Under the pieces are notes generated by a model, which saw nothing but the letters and a program-made list of their open reading frames with translations, made no database searches and was not told the DNA's origin. A program made the position numbers and the translations under genes. Shown here piece after piece: positions 36,490 through 45,308 of a stretch of 64,000 nt of DNA; within the stretch, counting starts at the first letter, position 1, and each line of letters starts with the position of its first letter. The DNA is from CAZEAN01 sp964510225. GTDB lineage: Bacteria > Planctomycetota > Planctomycetia > Isosphaerales > Isosphaeraceae. The stretch covers positions 62,001 through 126,000 of the forward strand of contig CAZEAN010000001.1 of NCBI GenBank assembly GCA_964510225.1, in the 5' to 3' direction.

Positions 36490-37176
36490 ATGCTGCGCCG
36501 ACTTATCGTCATCTGCTCAATGCTCGTGGCTCTCGTTGCCGCTAGTCATTCAATTGTCTCCGCCTCGGAGATGGTCAACTTCCGACTTACGAACGATGGC
36601 ACAACCGCCGTCTCGGAGACCTTCTTCGAACCACTCCCGTTCGGGACCATTGTTCCCCCGATTAGTATCGGGCCAGACGGAATGGAATTCGAAGACTCCC
36701 CCCTTAATGCACTCGACAGCTCTCAAGGAGTTGATGTCGACAGCGCCTTCGTTCTCCTCAGTGACGAAGTTGACGACGGTGGAAATTCCCTCGAACGGCT
36801 CTTTCTATTATTCGGATTTGAGCCCAACCCCGAGGCCGGTCCTGAAGATTTTCCCTTCCAAGAATTGTTTGATACTGATGGCAATCGATTTGGTCAGCTT
36901 GAACCAGGTGGGGCGTTTGACTTTGAGTTAAGCCTCCAATCGGCTCAGGATGCCGACCTTCTGCTACCAGGTACGGAAGGTCTCACATTGACCCTCTTAG
37001 ACATCTCCGAGCCGGTCGATAATCCCGATCTCGGCTCAGGGAACGGAGGCGTGAATCCAGTTGATGACCTGACGATCCCAGAACCCGCCGCGATACTTCT
37101 CTGGGGCGTTTTGATTGGCGCTGGTCTCGCCTACAGTCGACACCGCCGACGTCGACTGCTTGCCCCAACGGTATGA
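36490..37176 (+). CDS. PEP-CTERM-sorted exported protein
   Basis: A 228-residue protein with an N-terminal signal (RRLIVICSMLVALVAASHSIVSA), an acidic mature region without known domain, and a C-terminal sorting signal: IPEPAA, a hydrophobic helix (ILLWGVLIGAGLAYS) and a basic end (RHRRRRLL). This is the PEP-CTERM motif read by exosortase, often for proteins placed in the outer envelope or extracellular matrix together with exopolysaccharide. The start has a strong AAGGAGG. No exosortase is in the window, but a polysaccharide locus lies 3 kb downstream. Confidence 0.9.
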   Translation: MLRRLIVICSMLVALVAASHSIVSASEMVNFRLTNDGTTAVSETFFEPLPFGTIVPPISIGPDGMEFEDSPLNALDSSQGVDVDSAFVLLSDEVDDGGNSLERLFLLFGFEPNPEAGPEDFPFQELFDTDGNRFGQLEPGGAFDFELSLQSAQDADLLLPGTEGLTLTLLDISEPVDNPDLGSGNGGVNPVDDLTIPEPAAILLWGVLIGAGLAYSRHRRRRLLAPTV

Positions 37177-37207
37177 TTATCTCCCGCTCCAAACGAGGCG
37201 ACCTTCG

Positions 37208-38164
37208 ATGTTCCCGAAGCCAAGCCGAGCCAAGAAGCGTCGTCCGTTTGTTGATTATGCCGCTTATCTAGGAGTCCGGATCGTTGTCTGTTTAGCACAG
37301 ATGATGAGTATCTCACTCGCTTATCGAGTTGCTGATCTCCTTGCCGGACTCCTCTATCGGATCGACCGCCGTCACCGTCTTGTGGCCTTAGAAAATCTTG
37401 AACATGCATTTGGTGATCAATATAGCAGTGCTGAGCGTGAAGCGTTGGTTTTCGGGGTCTATCGGCACATTCTCCGGATGATCATGGAGATGCTCCAGAT
37501 CCCTCGGCTCCTTAACGTGCAAACTTGGCGACGATATATTCAGTTGCAAGGACATGAAAAAGTGATCGAGCGATTACTCGATGATCGCCGCCCCTTAATT
37601 TTGCTATCAGGCCATTATGGCAACTGGGAGATGGCGGGTTATCTCTTTGGTGCATTCGGTTTTCCTCCGAATGCCGTTGCTCGCGTTCTCGATAATCCGT
37701 ATCTAGAGCGATTCCTCCGGAAGTTTCGTGAGCGGACTGGCCAGCGGATGATCGCCAAACGCGGTGGTTCGGAGCAAATGGTCGAGGTCCTCCAGAACGG
37801 GGGAGTCCTCTCGATGCTCGCCGATCAGGATGCTGGTCCGAAGGGCGTCTTCGTCGACTTCTTCGGCAGACCAGCCTCGACCTTCAAAGCGATCGCGCTG
37901 CTTGCTATTGAATTCAACGCCCCGATTGTTGTCGGAGGAGCTCGGAGGATTGGCAACCAATTCCAATTCGAACTAGTGATGGAAGAGATCATCGAGCCCG
38001 CCGTCGATCTCTCGCCCGATCAGGTCCGGGTCCTTACCGAGCGGTACACTGCTGCCTTAGAACGTCTGATCCGTCGGGATCCGTCACAGTATTTCTGGCT
38101 CCACCGTCGTTGGAAGCACCAGCCGAAGTCGAAGCGTCGACCTCCGGAACAAGCTGCAGCATAA
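37208..38164 (+). CDS. LpxL/HtrB-like lysophospholipid acyltransferase
   Basis: A 318-residue membrane-bound acyltransferase of the lipid A late-acyltransferase family. The diagnostic H-x4-E motif is HYGNWE in LILLSGHYGNWEMAG; ADQDAGPKGVFVDFFGRPAS and the late region also match. One membrane helix lies near the N-terminus (VRIVVCLAQMMSISLAYRVADLLAGLLY). The ATG at 37208 is preferred to the longer frame that overlaps the PEP-CTERM gene. Whether it acylates lipid A or another lipid cannot be told; planctomycetes do make lipid A in several lineages. Confidence 0.9.
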   Translation: MFPKPSRAKKRRPFVDYAAYLGVRIVVCLAQMMSISLAYRVADLLAGLLYRIDRRHRLVALENLEHAFGDQYSSAEREALVFGVYRHILRMIMEMLQIPRLLNVQTWRRYIQLQGHEKVIERLLDDRRPLILLSGHYGNWEMAGYLFGAFGFPPNAVARVLDNPYLERFLRKFRERTGQRMIAKRGGSEQMVEVLQNGGVLSMLADQDAGPKGVFVDFFGRPASTFKAIALLAIEFNAPIVVGGARRIGNQFQFELVMEEIIEPAVDLSPDQVRVLTERYTAALERLIRRDPSQYFWLHRRWKHQPKSKRRPPEQAAA

Positions 38165-38272
38165 TTAAGAAAGAAGCTTTAGATTCTCGGTTAGGGGCTT
38201 TCGGCAAGCGCTCAGAACGCTTATGTTCGAATGCCGCAACGGTGTAACGAGTGGTTCAGAGGAGGGTAGATT

Positions 38273-39106
38273 GTGCCCGCGAACATCGACGAGCTGAAAC
38301 AACGCGCTAAATCAATCCGGATCGACATCCTGAAGAGTACCACCGAAGCCGGTTCAGGACACCCGAGTAGTTCGCTTTCCGCGACCGAGGTTGTCACCGC
38401 GCTCTATTTCGGCGGATTCATGAACCACTCGGCGAGTAACCCAAAAGACCCGGATCGGGATCGGTTCATCCTTTCTAAAGGCCATGCCGCTCCGGTCCTC
38501 TATGCAGCACTTGCGGAATCCGGTTACTTCCCCAAGGAAGATCTAATGACCCTCCGTAAGCTGGGTAGTCGACTCGAGGGTCACCCTAACATGGTCAGGC
38601 TCCCCGGTGCCGAAGCGTCGACCGGATCGCTCGGCCAGGGGCTCTCGATCGGTGTTGGTCATGCGTTAGCAGCCCGCGTCGATGGCAAGAGCTATCACAC
38701 CTACGTGATGACGGGTGATGGCGAACTCGGCGAAGGGCAAGTCTGGGAAGCTGCAGCGTCGGCAGGGAAGTACAAGCTCGGAAACCTCACCTGCATTGTC
38801 GACCGGAACCACTTCCAGCAGACAGGCGCTGCCGAGTCGGTCCTAAACATGGATCCAATCGACGGCAAATTCAGTGCTTTTGGTTGGCATACACAAGTGA
38901 TCAACGGGAACGTCATGGAAGAAGTGGTCGCGGCGCTTGAAAAAGCGAAGTCCGTGACGGATCAGCCGACCTGTATCGTCTCGATGACGAAGAAGGGCTT
39001 CGGGATTCTGAAGCTTCTCGAATCGCTCGGTGACCTCAACTACCACGGAAAGCCACTCAAGCCCGCGGACCTCGATGCTGCCATCGCCGAGGTTAATGCA
39101 GGCTAA
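38273..39106 (+). CDS. Transketolase, N-terminal subunit
   Basis: A 277-residue protein equal to the thiamine-diphosphate-binding half of transketolase. It shows GHPSSSLSATEVVTALYF, FILSKGHAAPVLYAAL, STGSLGQGLSIGVGHA and the ThDP/Mg site GDGELGEGQVWEA followed by DRNHFQQTG. The start is GTG, supported by GAGGAGGG six bases earlier. The pyrimidine-binding half is a separate gene 128 bases downstream, so the enzyme works as a two-subunit complex in the pentose phosphate pathway, as in archaea and many bacteria. Confidence 0.94.
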   Translation: MPANIDELKQRAKSIRIDILKSTTEAGSGHPSSSLSATEVVTALYFGGFMNHSASNPKDPDRDRFILSKGHAAPVLYAALAESGYFPKEDLMTLRKLGSRLEGHPNMVRLPGAEASTGSLGQGLSIGVGHALAARVDGKSYHTYVMTGDGELGEGQVWEAAASAGKYKLGNLTCIVDRNHFQQTGAAESVLNMDPIDGKFSAFGWHTQVINGNVMEEVVAALEKAKSVTDQPTCIVSMTKKGFGILKLLESLGDLNYHGKPLKPADLDAAIAEVNAG

Positions 39107-39234
39107 GCAATAAGAAGCATCGATTGATTGACTACTTGCTCTCATCGCAATTCCTTCCGAACGAACCAGCGTCGAAGATTCCGGTCCTGCCTCGTTAGGA
39201 CCGCCCTTACTCCTTGAGAAGGAAGACCAACACA

Positions 39235-40209
39235 ATGGCAGGTGCCTCCACTGCGCTGAAGACGAACCGAGAGATTGGCAAGGCGACCCGTGACGCCTTC
39301 GGTCGGGCGCTCGAAGCCCTCGGTGCTGACCACCCCAACGTCGTCGTTGTCGACGCCGATGTGTCGAACTCCACTCGGACTGAGTGGTTTGGCAAGAAGT
39401 ATCCCGACCGCTTTTTTAACATCGGGATCGCTGAGAGTAATCTCATCGGGATCGCTGGCGGGCTTGCTTCCTGTGGGAAGACTTCGGTGATCTCCAGTTT
39501 CGCTTGTTTCATCATCTGCAATGGTTATGACCAACTCCGGATGTCAGTCGCCTACCCGAAACTCAACGTGAAAGTCGTCGGGAGCCACGCGGGCATCTCC
39601 ATCGGCGAAGATGGCGCTTCGCAGATGGGAATTGAGGACGTCTCCCTCGCCTGCTCGTTGCCCGGGTTCACGGTGATCGTTCCCGCCGACGAACCTTCAA
39701 CAACGAAGGCGACCAAGGCGATGCTCGAATTGGACGGCCCAGTTTATTTCAGAACAGGACGTCCAGGGGTCCCGAAGGTCTATACCGACGATTCGGCTCC
39801 TTTCATCATCGGCAAGGCGAACACCCTCAAAGCTGGGTCTGATCTGACTATCATCGCATATGGTCTCATGGTTGCGCCAGCACTCGATGCTGCCGAAGAG
39901 CTTGCGGGCAAGGGTGTCAATGCCCGGGTTATTGATATGCACACCATTAAACCCGTCGACCAAGAAGCAATCATTGGCGCGGCAAAAGAGACCGGCGCAA
40001 TTGTCGTTGCCGAGGAGCATCTTGCCCACGGGGGCCTCGGAAGCATCGTAGCGATGACTGTGACAGAACATCACCCAGTCCCGATCCGATTCGTCAACGT
40101 CGGTGACACTTTTGGCGAGAGCGGTACGCCCGAGGGACTCATCGAGAAGTATGGGCTTACGGCAGCCAAGGTGGTCGAAGCGGCGGAAGCTGCCGTTGCG
40201 GCCAAGTAA
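39235..40209 (+). CDS. Transketolase, C-terminal subunit
   Basis: A 324-residue partner of the N-terminal subunit, holding the pyrimidine-binding and C-terminal domains. Visible are VVVDADVSNSTRTEWF, FNIGIAESNLIGIAGGLASCGKTSV (with the catalytic glutamate that activates ThDP), GSHAGISIGEDGASQMGIED, and EEHLAHGGLGSIVA near the end. The ATG at 39235 follows AGGA; an in-frame TTG at 39214 is less likely. The two genes form a small operon ending in a hairpin. Confidence 0.95.
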   Translation: MAGASTALKTNREIGKATRDAFGRALEALGADHPNVVVVDADVSNSTRTEWFGKKYPDRFFNIGIAESNLIGIAGGLASCGKTSVISSFACFIICNGYDQLRMSVAYPKLNVKVVGSHAGISIGEDGASQMGIEDVSLACSLPGFTVIVPADEPSTTKATKAMLELDGPVYFRTGRPGVPKVYTDDSAPFIIGKANTLKAGSDLTIIAYGLMVAPALDAAEELAGKGVNARVIDMHTIKPVDQEAIIGAAKETGAIVVAEEHLAHGGLGSIVAMTVTEHHPVPIRFVNVGDTFGESGTPEGLIEKYGLTAAKVVEAAEAAVAAK

Positions 40210-40240
40210 GTAAGCGTTCCAGTCGTACTCTGATCTCTCC

Positions 40241-40271
40241 GTGAAGGGCAGACCCTCGGCTTGTCCTTCAC
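40241..40271. terminator. Hairpin between convergent genes
   Basis: Arms GTGAAGGGCA and TGTCCTTCAC form a ten-base-pair stem with one G-U pair and an 11-base loop. It lies about 30 bases after the transketolase stop and just after the stop of the convergent glycosyltransferase gene. There is no clear T-run, so termination efficiency is uncertain. Confidence 0.45.
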
Positions 40272-40282
40272 AATCAGCAGCG

Positions 40283-41293
40283 TTAGCCGGATGTAATCAT
40301 TTGATTGGGGGCCGGAGACTCACGCACTCGACCTCGATGCACGGTCTCTCGCTTTGCCATAATCTTTCGCCAATCGGTCGCAGCATCGAGCTTCCCAAGC
40401 AGATAGGAACGTGCCCTTCCTTGTCGGATCCGCCAGAGCAATTGTGCCAGCAGGAAACCAGATCGTGGTAGCAATGCCAAGGCAACAGATTTGATTGAAT
40501 GATTTGCCCAAAAGAGATACTCGGAATTCCGTGACATTCGTCGATGAAGGGCGGGTGAACCATGGTCGTAGGTCGAGGAGAGATCGTGGAGAACGCGGCA
40601 GGACGGTTGATAACGACATCGAAAGCCTGCACGACGAATCCGGTACGCGAGATCGACATCCTCATAATACGAGCCATATTCGGGATCGAACCCTCCGAGG
40701 CTCCGAAGAAGCGTACCACGATAAAAGGCACTCGAAGCGCTTGCTCCAAAGACTTCCTCCACACCTCGTGATTCCCAGTAGCTAGCTCGATCCCAATGAC
40801 CGCGCTTCGACGGTCGTCCATAGAAGGTGCAGGAGTCTCCCGCCGAGTCGACTCGCTCGGGATCAGACCGGACTAAGGTCAGTGGTGCCACTGCACCCAC
40901 TTCTGGGTCAGCGAACGGTGCGAGTCCCGCCTCCACCCAACCCGCAGTCACCTCGGTATCGTTGTTCAAGAGCTGGACGAATTCACCGTGTGAGGCTTCG
41001 ATACCTGCGTTCGCAGCCTTGCAAAATCCAACGTTCTCCTGAAGCGAAATGACTAGGATATCCGGGTACTCTGATTGAATCCAATTGATTGATCCATCAG
41101 TCGAAGCATCGTCGACGACGATTACTTCGAGTTTAAGCGGCATCGGAGGACGGTGTTGCCGGATACTCCGGAGGCAGGTTTTCAGGAGCCACTGGCCATT
41201 GTGGTTGGGTATCACGACCGAGAGCGTCGGTGGTCTCACGTTCGACTCTCCGGTTTCGGGGGACGCCCCAGTCAACTTTTCCAATGGAGACAT
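40283..41293 (-). CDS. Family 2 glycosyltransferase
   Basis: A 336-residue GT-A fold transferase, probably rhamnosyltransferase-like. It begins with LSVVIPNHNGQWLLKTCLRSI, then VDDASTDGSI, ENVGFCKAANAGI, the metal site LLNNDTEV, and the acceptor region SYYEDVDLAYRIRRAGFRC. No membrane segments other than weak C-terminal hydrophobicity. Its first codons overlap the last 100-160 bases of the upstream sugar transferase gene, so both are surely on one transcript. A GTG at 41239 is another possible start. Part of the polysaccharide locus. Confidence 0.92.
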   Translation of the reverse strand: MSPLEKLTGASPETGESNVRPPTLSVVIPNHNGQWLLKTCLRSIRQHRPPMPLKLEVIVVDDASTDGSINWIQSEYPDILVISLQENVGFCKAANAGIEASHGEFVQLLNNDTEVTAGWVEAGLAPFADPEVGAVAPLTLVRSDPERVDSAGDSCTFYGRPSKRGHWDRASYWESRGVEEVFGASASSAFYRGTLLRSLGGFDPEYGSYYEDVDLAYRIRRAGFRCRYQPSCRVLHDLSSTYDHGSPALHRRMSRNSEYLFWANHSIKSVALALLPRSGFLLAQLLWRIRQGRARSYLLGKLDAATDWRKIMAKRETVHRGRVRESPAPNQMITSG

Positions 41294-42359
41294 GGAGGAC
41301 TGTCATCAGGAGGATTTTAAGATCGAGCCAGAACGACCAGCGGCCGATGTAATCCAGATCGTATTGCAGACGTTTTCGGATTGAGGTCCGGCCTCGCCAA
41401 CCGTGGACCTGAGCCCAGCCTGTCAGGCCAACTGGCATCGAATGCCGGAGTGGGTAGTGCGGGAGTTCTTGGCAAAACCGGTCCACGAACATTGGGCGTT
41501 CTGGCCGAGGTCCGACGAGGCTCATGTTCCCTCTGAGAATGTTGATCAACTGCGGTAGTTCATCGAGTGAACTCTGGCGGAGCCATTGGCCTAAGGGAGT
41601 GCAGCGATTGTCATGATTCGCTGCCCAGATCGGGCCAGATTCGCGCTCGGCGTTCGGCTCCATGGTCCGAAACTTGATGATCTTGAACGGACGCCCGCCC
41701 TTCCCGACCCGTTCCTGCGTGTAGAAAACTGGCCGCCCGGAACTGAGGAGTACCAACAAGGCGATCAGGGCGATCAACGGCCCGAGGATCACCAATGCTG
41801 CCAACGCGACCACAAAGTCGAGTGACCGTTTCGCGACCCGGGACCAATCTAAGGGGCATCTCATGGGTGTGGCACGATCGTTTGCGACCTGACCACCCGT
41901 TGGCTCTGGCTCGTCATCAACGACCCAATGCACGCGGAGGTTAAGTCGGTCGAGCGACCCGAGCCCGACGTTGGCGTGCTGGACATTTTTCGGTCCCGCG
42001 ACGATGAGGTCCGTTGGCTTGCTACGGTCGATTGCCTCGCGGAGCCGAGCAATCGGACCAAGAACCGGGATCGGCTCCGACGCAGGGTGGACCGCGATCT
42101 GACGACCTCGACCATTCCGATCTACATATCCGACCAACTTAGAACCGCTCCACGTCCTGTTCTCAAGGATCCTTGAGAATCTTCGGGCACCGCTACGAGC
42201 GTTAACAATCAAGATCCGACTCGCGCGGCGGATCGATCGCTGAGTCGTGACTCCGAGCTGAAGCCTCCCTGGCAGCTCGTCGTCCCGATTCTCGATGAAT
42301 TCATCTAAAGATCCAGGGGAGATTGGATTAACAATCGGTTTCAAGCGGAATCGCCACAC
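41133..42359 (-). CDS. Sugar-phosphate transferase initiating polysaccharide synthesis
   Basis: A 408-residue enzyme of the WbaP/PssY type, which loads the first sugar phosphate on undecaprenyl phosphate. A Rossmann-like CoA-binding domain (IRRASRILIVNARSGARRF...KPTDLIVAGPKNVQ) precedes a membrane helix (LDFVVALAALVILGPLIALIALLVLL) and the catalytic region with KIIKFRTM, SLDELPQLINILRGNMSLVGPRPE and GLTGWAQVHGWRG. The usual N-terminal four-helix membrane part of WbaP is absent. The start is GTG, after GAGGG. It is divergent from the plus-strand glycosyltransferase gene by about 160 bases. Confidence 0.92.
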   Translation of the reverse strand: MWRFRLKPIVNPISPGSLDEFIENRDDELPGRLQLGVTTQRSIRRASRILIVNARSGARRFSRILENRTWSGSKLVGYVDRNGRGRQIAVHPASEPIPVLGPIARLREAIDRSKPTDLIVAGPKNVQHANVGLGSLDRLNLRVHWVVDDEPEPTGGQVANDRATPMRCPLDWSRVAKRSLDFVVALAALVILGPLIALIALLVLLSSGRPVFYTQERVGKGGRPFKIIKFRTMEPNAERESGPIWAANHDNRCTPLGQWLRQSSLDELPQLINILRGNMSLVGPRPERPMFVDRFCQELPHYPLRHSMPVGLTGWAQVHGWRGRTSIRKRLQYDLDYIGRWSFWLDLKILLMTVLHVSIGKVDWGVPRNRRVERETTDALGRDTQPQWPVAPENLPPEYPATPSSDAA

Positions 42360-42517
42360 ACTAGGGGCCCTCGTTTTCGGTCTTCGGCGGATCGCCTCCG
42401 AAATCGACCTTCAGCGATTCGGCTCAAGCGTTAACATCGGCCATACCGACCTGATGGTTGCAGTCTTTCCCAACGAACGGTCGCAGGAGAGAGCCCGGGG
42501 AATCGGGCCGCGTTCGG

Positions 42518-43654
42518 ATGAATCCTGAAACCAATCCATTAGCGCTCCTCCCTGACGCACCGAGACTCTCGATTCTGATTGTCAACTACAACTCCTGGCC
42601 CGAGACTGAGCAACTTCTGAACTCGCTCCTCGCCGGACCAACAGTCTCCTCCGGCCGTTGCGAGCTGATTGTCGTGGACAACAACTCCGACACTCCTGCA
42701 CCCAACTGGCTCTCGAGAGATCCTCGGGTCCAACTCATTCTTTGCCCAGACAATGCCGGATTTGCGTCGGGAGTCAATACAGGATTGAAGGCTTCTTCCT
42801 CCGATTGGATACTCTTACTCAACCCTGATGTTGTGGTCCAGCCCTCCACTGTGCCCGATATTCTAGGCCGGATTGTTTCATATGAGGGACGTCCCCACCC
42901 CCAACCAAGTGTTGTCGGCTTTCAACTTCTGAATCCCGATGGCTCTACTCAACCCTCTGTGGGTAGCTTCCCGACACTCATTGGTTCGATCCGCGAGATC
43001 TTTGTAAGTCGGCAGCGCCGTAAGTATCTACCAATAAATAAAGTCGAACCGGGTCTGGTACCTTGGATCACCGGCGCCTGTATGCTCATCCGGACATCAC
43101 TCCTTCGACAGATAAATGGATTTGATGAACACTACTTCCTCTACTTTGAAGAGGTCGACTGTTGTCGGCGTGCCACGAACTTGGGTGCGGGTGTCGAGTT
43201 CGACCCATCCGTCTCCGTGACACACCTCAATCCACTGCAGCGACGATCGGTTAGTCCGAAGCTCCGCGTAATTACACGGCACAGCAAGTTGTTATATTTT
43301 CGGAAGCACCGAGGGTTCTTCGAATTTACTGCGTTGGCGTTGTTAACTTTCGTCGAAGCGCAGCTCCGCTGGCTTGGTTCTTGGTTAGTATTCAATCAAG
43401 AGGAGACCAAGGCCTGGGCTACAATCTCCAAGTTTGCCAGAACAGTATTCCGGAAGGATTGGCCCCTAGGACGTGAGGTCGGTGAGATTGCAGAATCAAT
43501 CTCCAGGGATCCGCTTGTCCAACCCCCCGACACGTTCGCCAAGATCACTCGATTGCACTCGACCCGATACTCGGTTCACGCTAAAACACTCTCGAATCTG
43601 GAGCATCACGGAGGTCCGAACTTCTTGACTTCCCAAGGAAGGGTTCAGTCATGA
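42518..43654 (+). CDS. Family 2 glycosyltransferase (rhamnosyltransferase-like)
   Basis: A 378-residue GT-A fold enzyme from the ATG at 42518: LSILIVNYNSWPETEQLLNSLL, VVDNNSDTPAP, DNAGFASGVNTGLKASSSDWILLLNPDVVV, and YFLYFEEVDCCRRATNLG as the acceptor loop. The last 90 residues, LLTFVEAQLRWLGSWLVFN onward, are an extension with one weak hydrophobic stretch. The frame is open 20 residues upstream without support. It overlaps the next gene by four bases (ATGA), indicating coupled translation. Confidence 0.93.
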   Translation: MNPETNPLALLPDAPRLSILIVNYNSWPETEQLLNSLLAGPTVSSGRCELIVVDNNSDTPAPNWLSRDPRVQLILCPDNAGFASGVNTGLKASSSDWILLLNPDVVVQPSTVPDILGRIVSYEGRPHPQPSVVGFQLLNPDGSTQPSVGSFPTLIGSIREIFVSRQRRKYLPINKVEPGLVPWITGACMLIRTSLLRQINGFDEHYFLYFEEVDCCRRATNLGAGVEFDPSVSVTHLNPLQRRSVSPKLRVITRHSKLLYFRKHRGFFEFTALALLTFVEAQLRWLGSWLVFNQEETKAWATISKFARTVFRKDWPLGREVGEIAESISRDPLVQPPDTFAKITRLHSTRYSVHAKTLSNLEHHGGPNFLTSQGRVQS

Positions 43655-45252
43655 CCCGGCTGCAGCACGGCTTGATCGTCGTCGTTCTGATGGTTTGCGC
43701 TGGAGTGCTTCTCGTTTGGAAAGCCTCTCGGGCTGCAATCCTTTATGCAGACGGAATCCGATACATTCGGCAAGCAGTCCTACTTGAAGCGGGGGAACTT
43801 GATGCCGGTTTGATCGACTCGATCGACCATCCTCTCTACCCCATTCTCATCGCCGGGGCACATTCGGATGCAGCTGATTCAAGTCCAGAAAGCTGGCAAC
43901 GAGCCGGACAACTCGCTTCCATCGTTTCCGGGGTCATGCTGGTCATTCCGCTCTATCTACTCTACTGCAGACTCGGAGGGATTCATCGAGCTTGGATAGG
44001 AGTTGTCTTGGCATTCCTCTGTCCTGTTACCACTACTGTCTTTGCCGACGTCTTGAGCGAGTCGACGTTCCTGCTTTGCTGGACTTGGGGACTCTGGTTT
44101 GCGCTCCGATTCCTGTCCGAGGGAAGGTTTGGCTGGCTTCCCTTGATGGTTATTGCGTCAGCTGCGGCGTATCTTACCCGACCAGAAGGTCTGTTGTTAC
44201 CCGGAGTGATGATTCTCACGCTCGCAGTCATGCCCCTAATGAGAGCAACTCGACTGCATTGGCCCAGGTGGGCTGCCGCTATTTCTTTCTTGGTACTCGG
44301 ACCTCTCCTCGTCGTTGGTCCTTACATCCACTCCAAAGGCGGGTTTGATACAAAGCCAGCAGTCGCACGAATCTTTGGTACCGCAGCAGTCTCTGGTCCT
44401 GATGCGGTGGAGCGGAGTCGTCCGTTGGAGTCTGGAGAATCGGTTTTTCGGAGCTACGCCGTTGGTTTAAAAGAAGTGTACAGATCGATCCGGGATGGTC
44501 TAACCTTTCCACTTCTCTGCTTGCTTCCCATCGGATTCTATGTGTTACGGCGTGAAGGGGATGCAGTACCGAGAATCGTTCTCTTTATGACAGTCCTACT
44601 TGCGGTTTCGATACTAGGTCTAGTGCGGCTCTATGCTACCGGAGGCTACTGTAGTTCCCGCCATGCACTGATTCCCATCCTTATCCTCGTCCCTGTAGCG
44701 AGCGTTGGACTTGATGGTTTGCTTCAGATGATTCGAATTCCGCGACGGATTCAAGGGAAATGGGATCAATCCACACGATTGGGTCCCATATTCTGGCCAA
44801 TCGCAATCGTTCTCCTCACACTCCCTTCGCTGGGTCGACTTCAACAGCCGCTAAACATGGCACACATTGGCTATCGAGTTGCAGCTGATTGGCTCCTCGA
44901 GAATCGATCGCCGGGTGAAACCGTCGTTGATCCAGTTGGCTGGACTCTCTTCTACGGCACCTTCGACGGCTACACCTTTGCAGACATGATTTACGCTGGG
45001 GCGGATCAGTCCGCGCGTTGGGTAGTAGCCCGCGAGGCGCATGTGTTCGGACCGTGGGAATACTGTCGACAAATCCGGTCACTAATCGGTAACGAGCCAC
45101 CGGTCGTTGTATTGCCACCCGGAGCAGGGCCTGAGCATTCTCGAGTCTACATTTTCGATCGAAAGTTGGTTGGGCGAACACTCTTAAACGGTACTCCGGA
45201 GTTGCAATTCTCCAGCGCGCGGGAACATGGACAAACTGCCAATCTGGAGTAG
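43651..45252 (+). CDS. GT39/ArnT-like polytopic membrane glycosyltransferase
   Basis: A 533-residue protein with about ten membrane helices. The first loop after helix 1 (AILYADGIRYIRQAVLLEAGELD, then SIDHPLYPILIAG) has the acidic residue and helix-adjacent pattern of the PMT/ArnT class, which use polyprenyl-phosphate sugars in the periplasm. The C-terminal part is soluble (ADQSARWVVAREAHVFGPWEY) and probably periplasmic. Translationally coupled to the GT2 upstream. Exact donor unknown; the family call rests on topology and the first-loop aspartate. Confidence 0.82.
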   Translation: MTRLQHGLIVVVLMVCAGVLLVWKASRAAILYADGIRYIRQAVLLEAGELDAGLIDSIDHPLYPILIAGAHSDAADSSPESWQRAGQLASIVSGVMLVIPLYLLYCRLGGIHRAWIGVVLAFLCPVTTTVFADVLSESTFLLCWTWGLWFALRFLSEGRFGWLPLMVIASAAAYLTRPEGLLLPGVMILTLAVMPLMRATRLHWPRWAAAISFLVLGPLLVVGPYIHSKGGFDTKPAVARIFGTAAVSGPDAVERSRPLESGESVFRSYAVGLKEVYRSIRDGLTFPLLCLLPIGFYVLRREGDAVPRIVLFMTVLLAVSILGLVRLYATGGYCSSRHALIPILILVPVASVGLDGLLQMIRIPRRIQGKWDQSTRLGPIFWPIAIVLLTLPSLGRLQQPLNMAHIGYRVAADWLLENRSPGETVVDPVGWTLFYGTFDGYTFADMIYAGADQSARWVVAREAHVFGPWEYCRQIRSLIGNEPPVVVLPPGAGPEHSRVYIFDRKLVGRTLLNGTPELQFSSAREHGQTANLE

Positions 45253-45262
45253 ATATGGCTCG

Positions 45263-45308
45263 TGACATTAGAATCCCATCAACTCTTCTGTTTCAACTGT
45301 TAATGTCA
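45263..45308 (+). promoter_or_regulatory. Inverted repeat ending at the start codon of the next gene
   Basis: TGACATTA (45263-45270) is complementary to TAATGTCA (45301-45308), whose last base is the A of the ATG at 45308. If it folds, the 30-base loop stem would cover the ribosome-binding region. It might modulate translation of the membrane protein relative to the gene before it. Folding is inferred from complementarity only. Confidence 0.3.
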
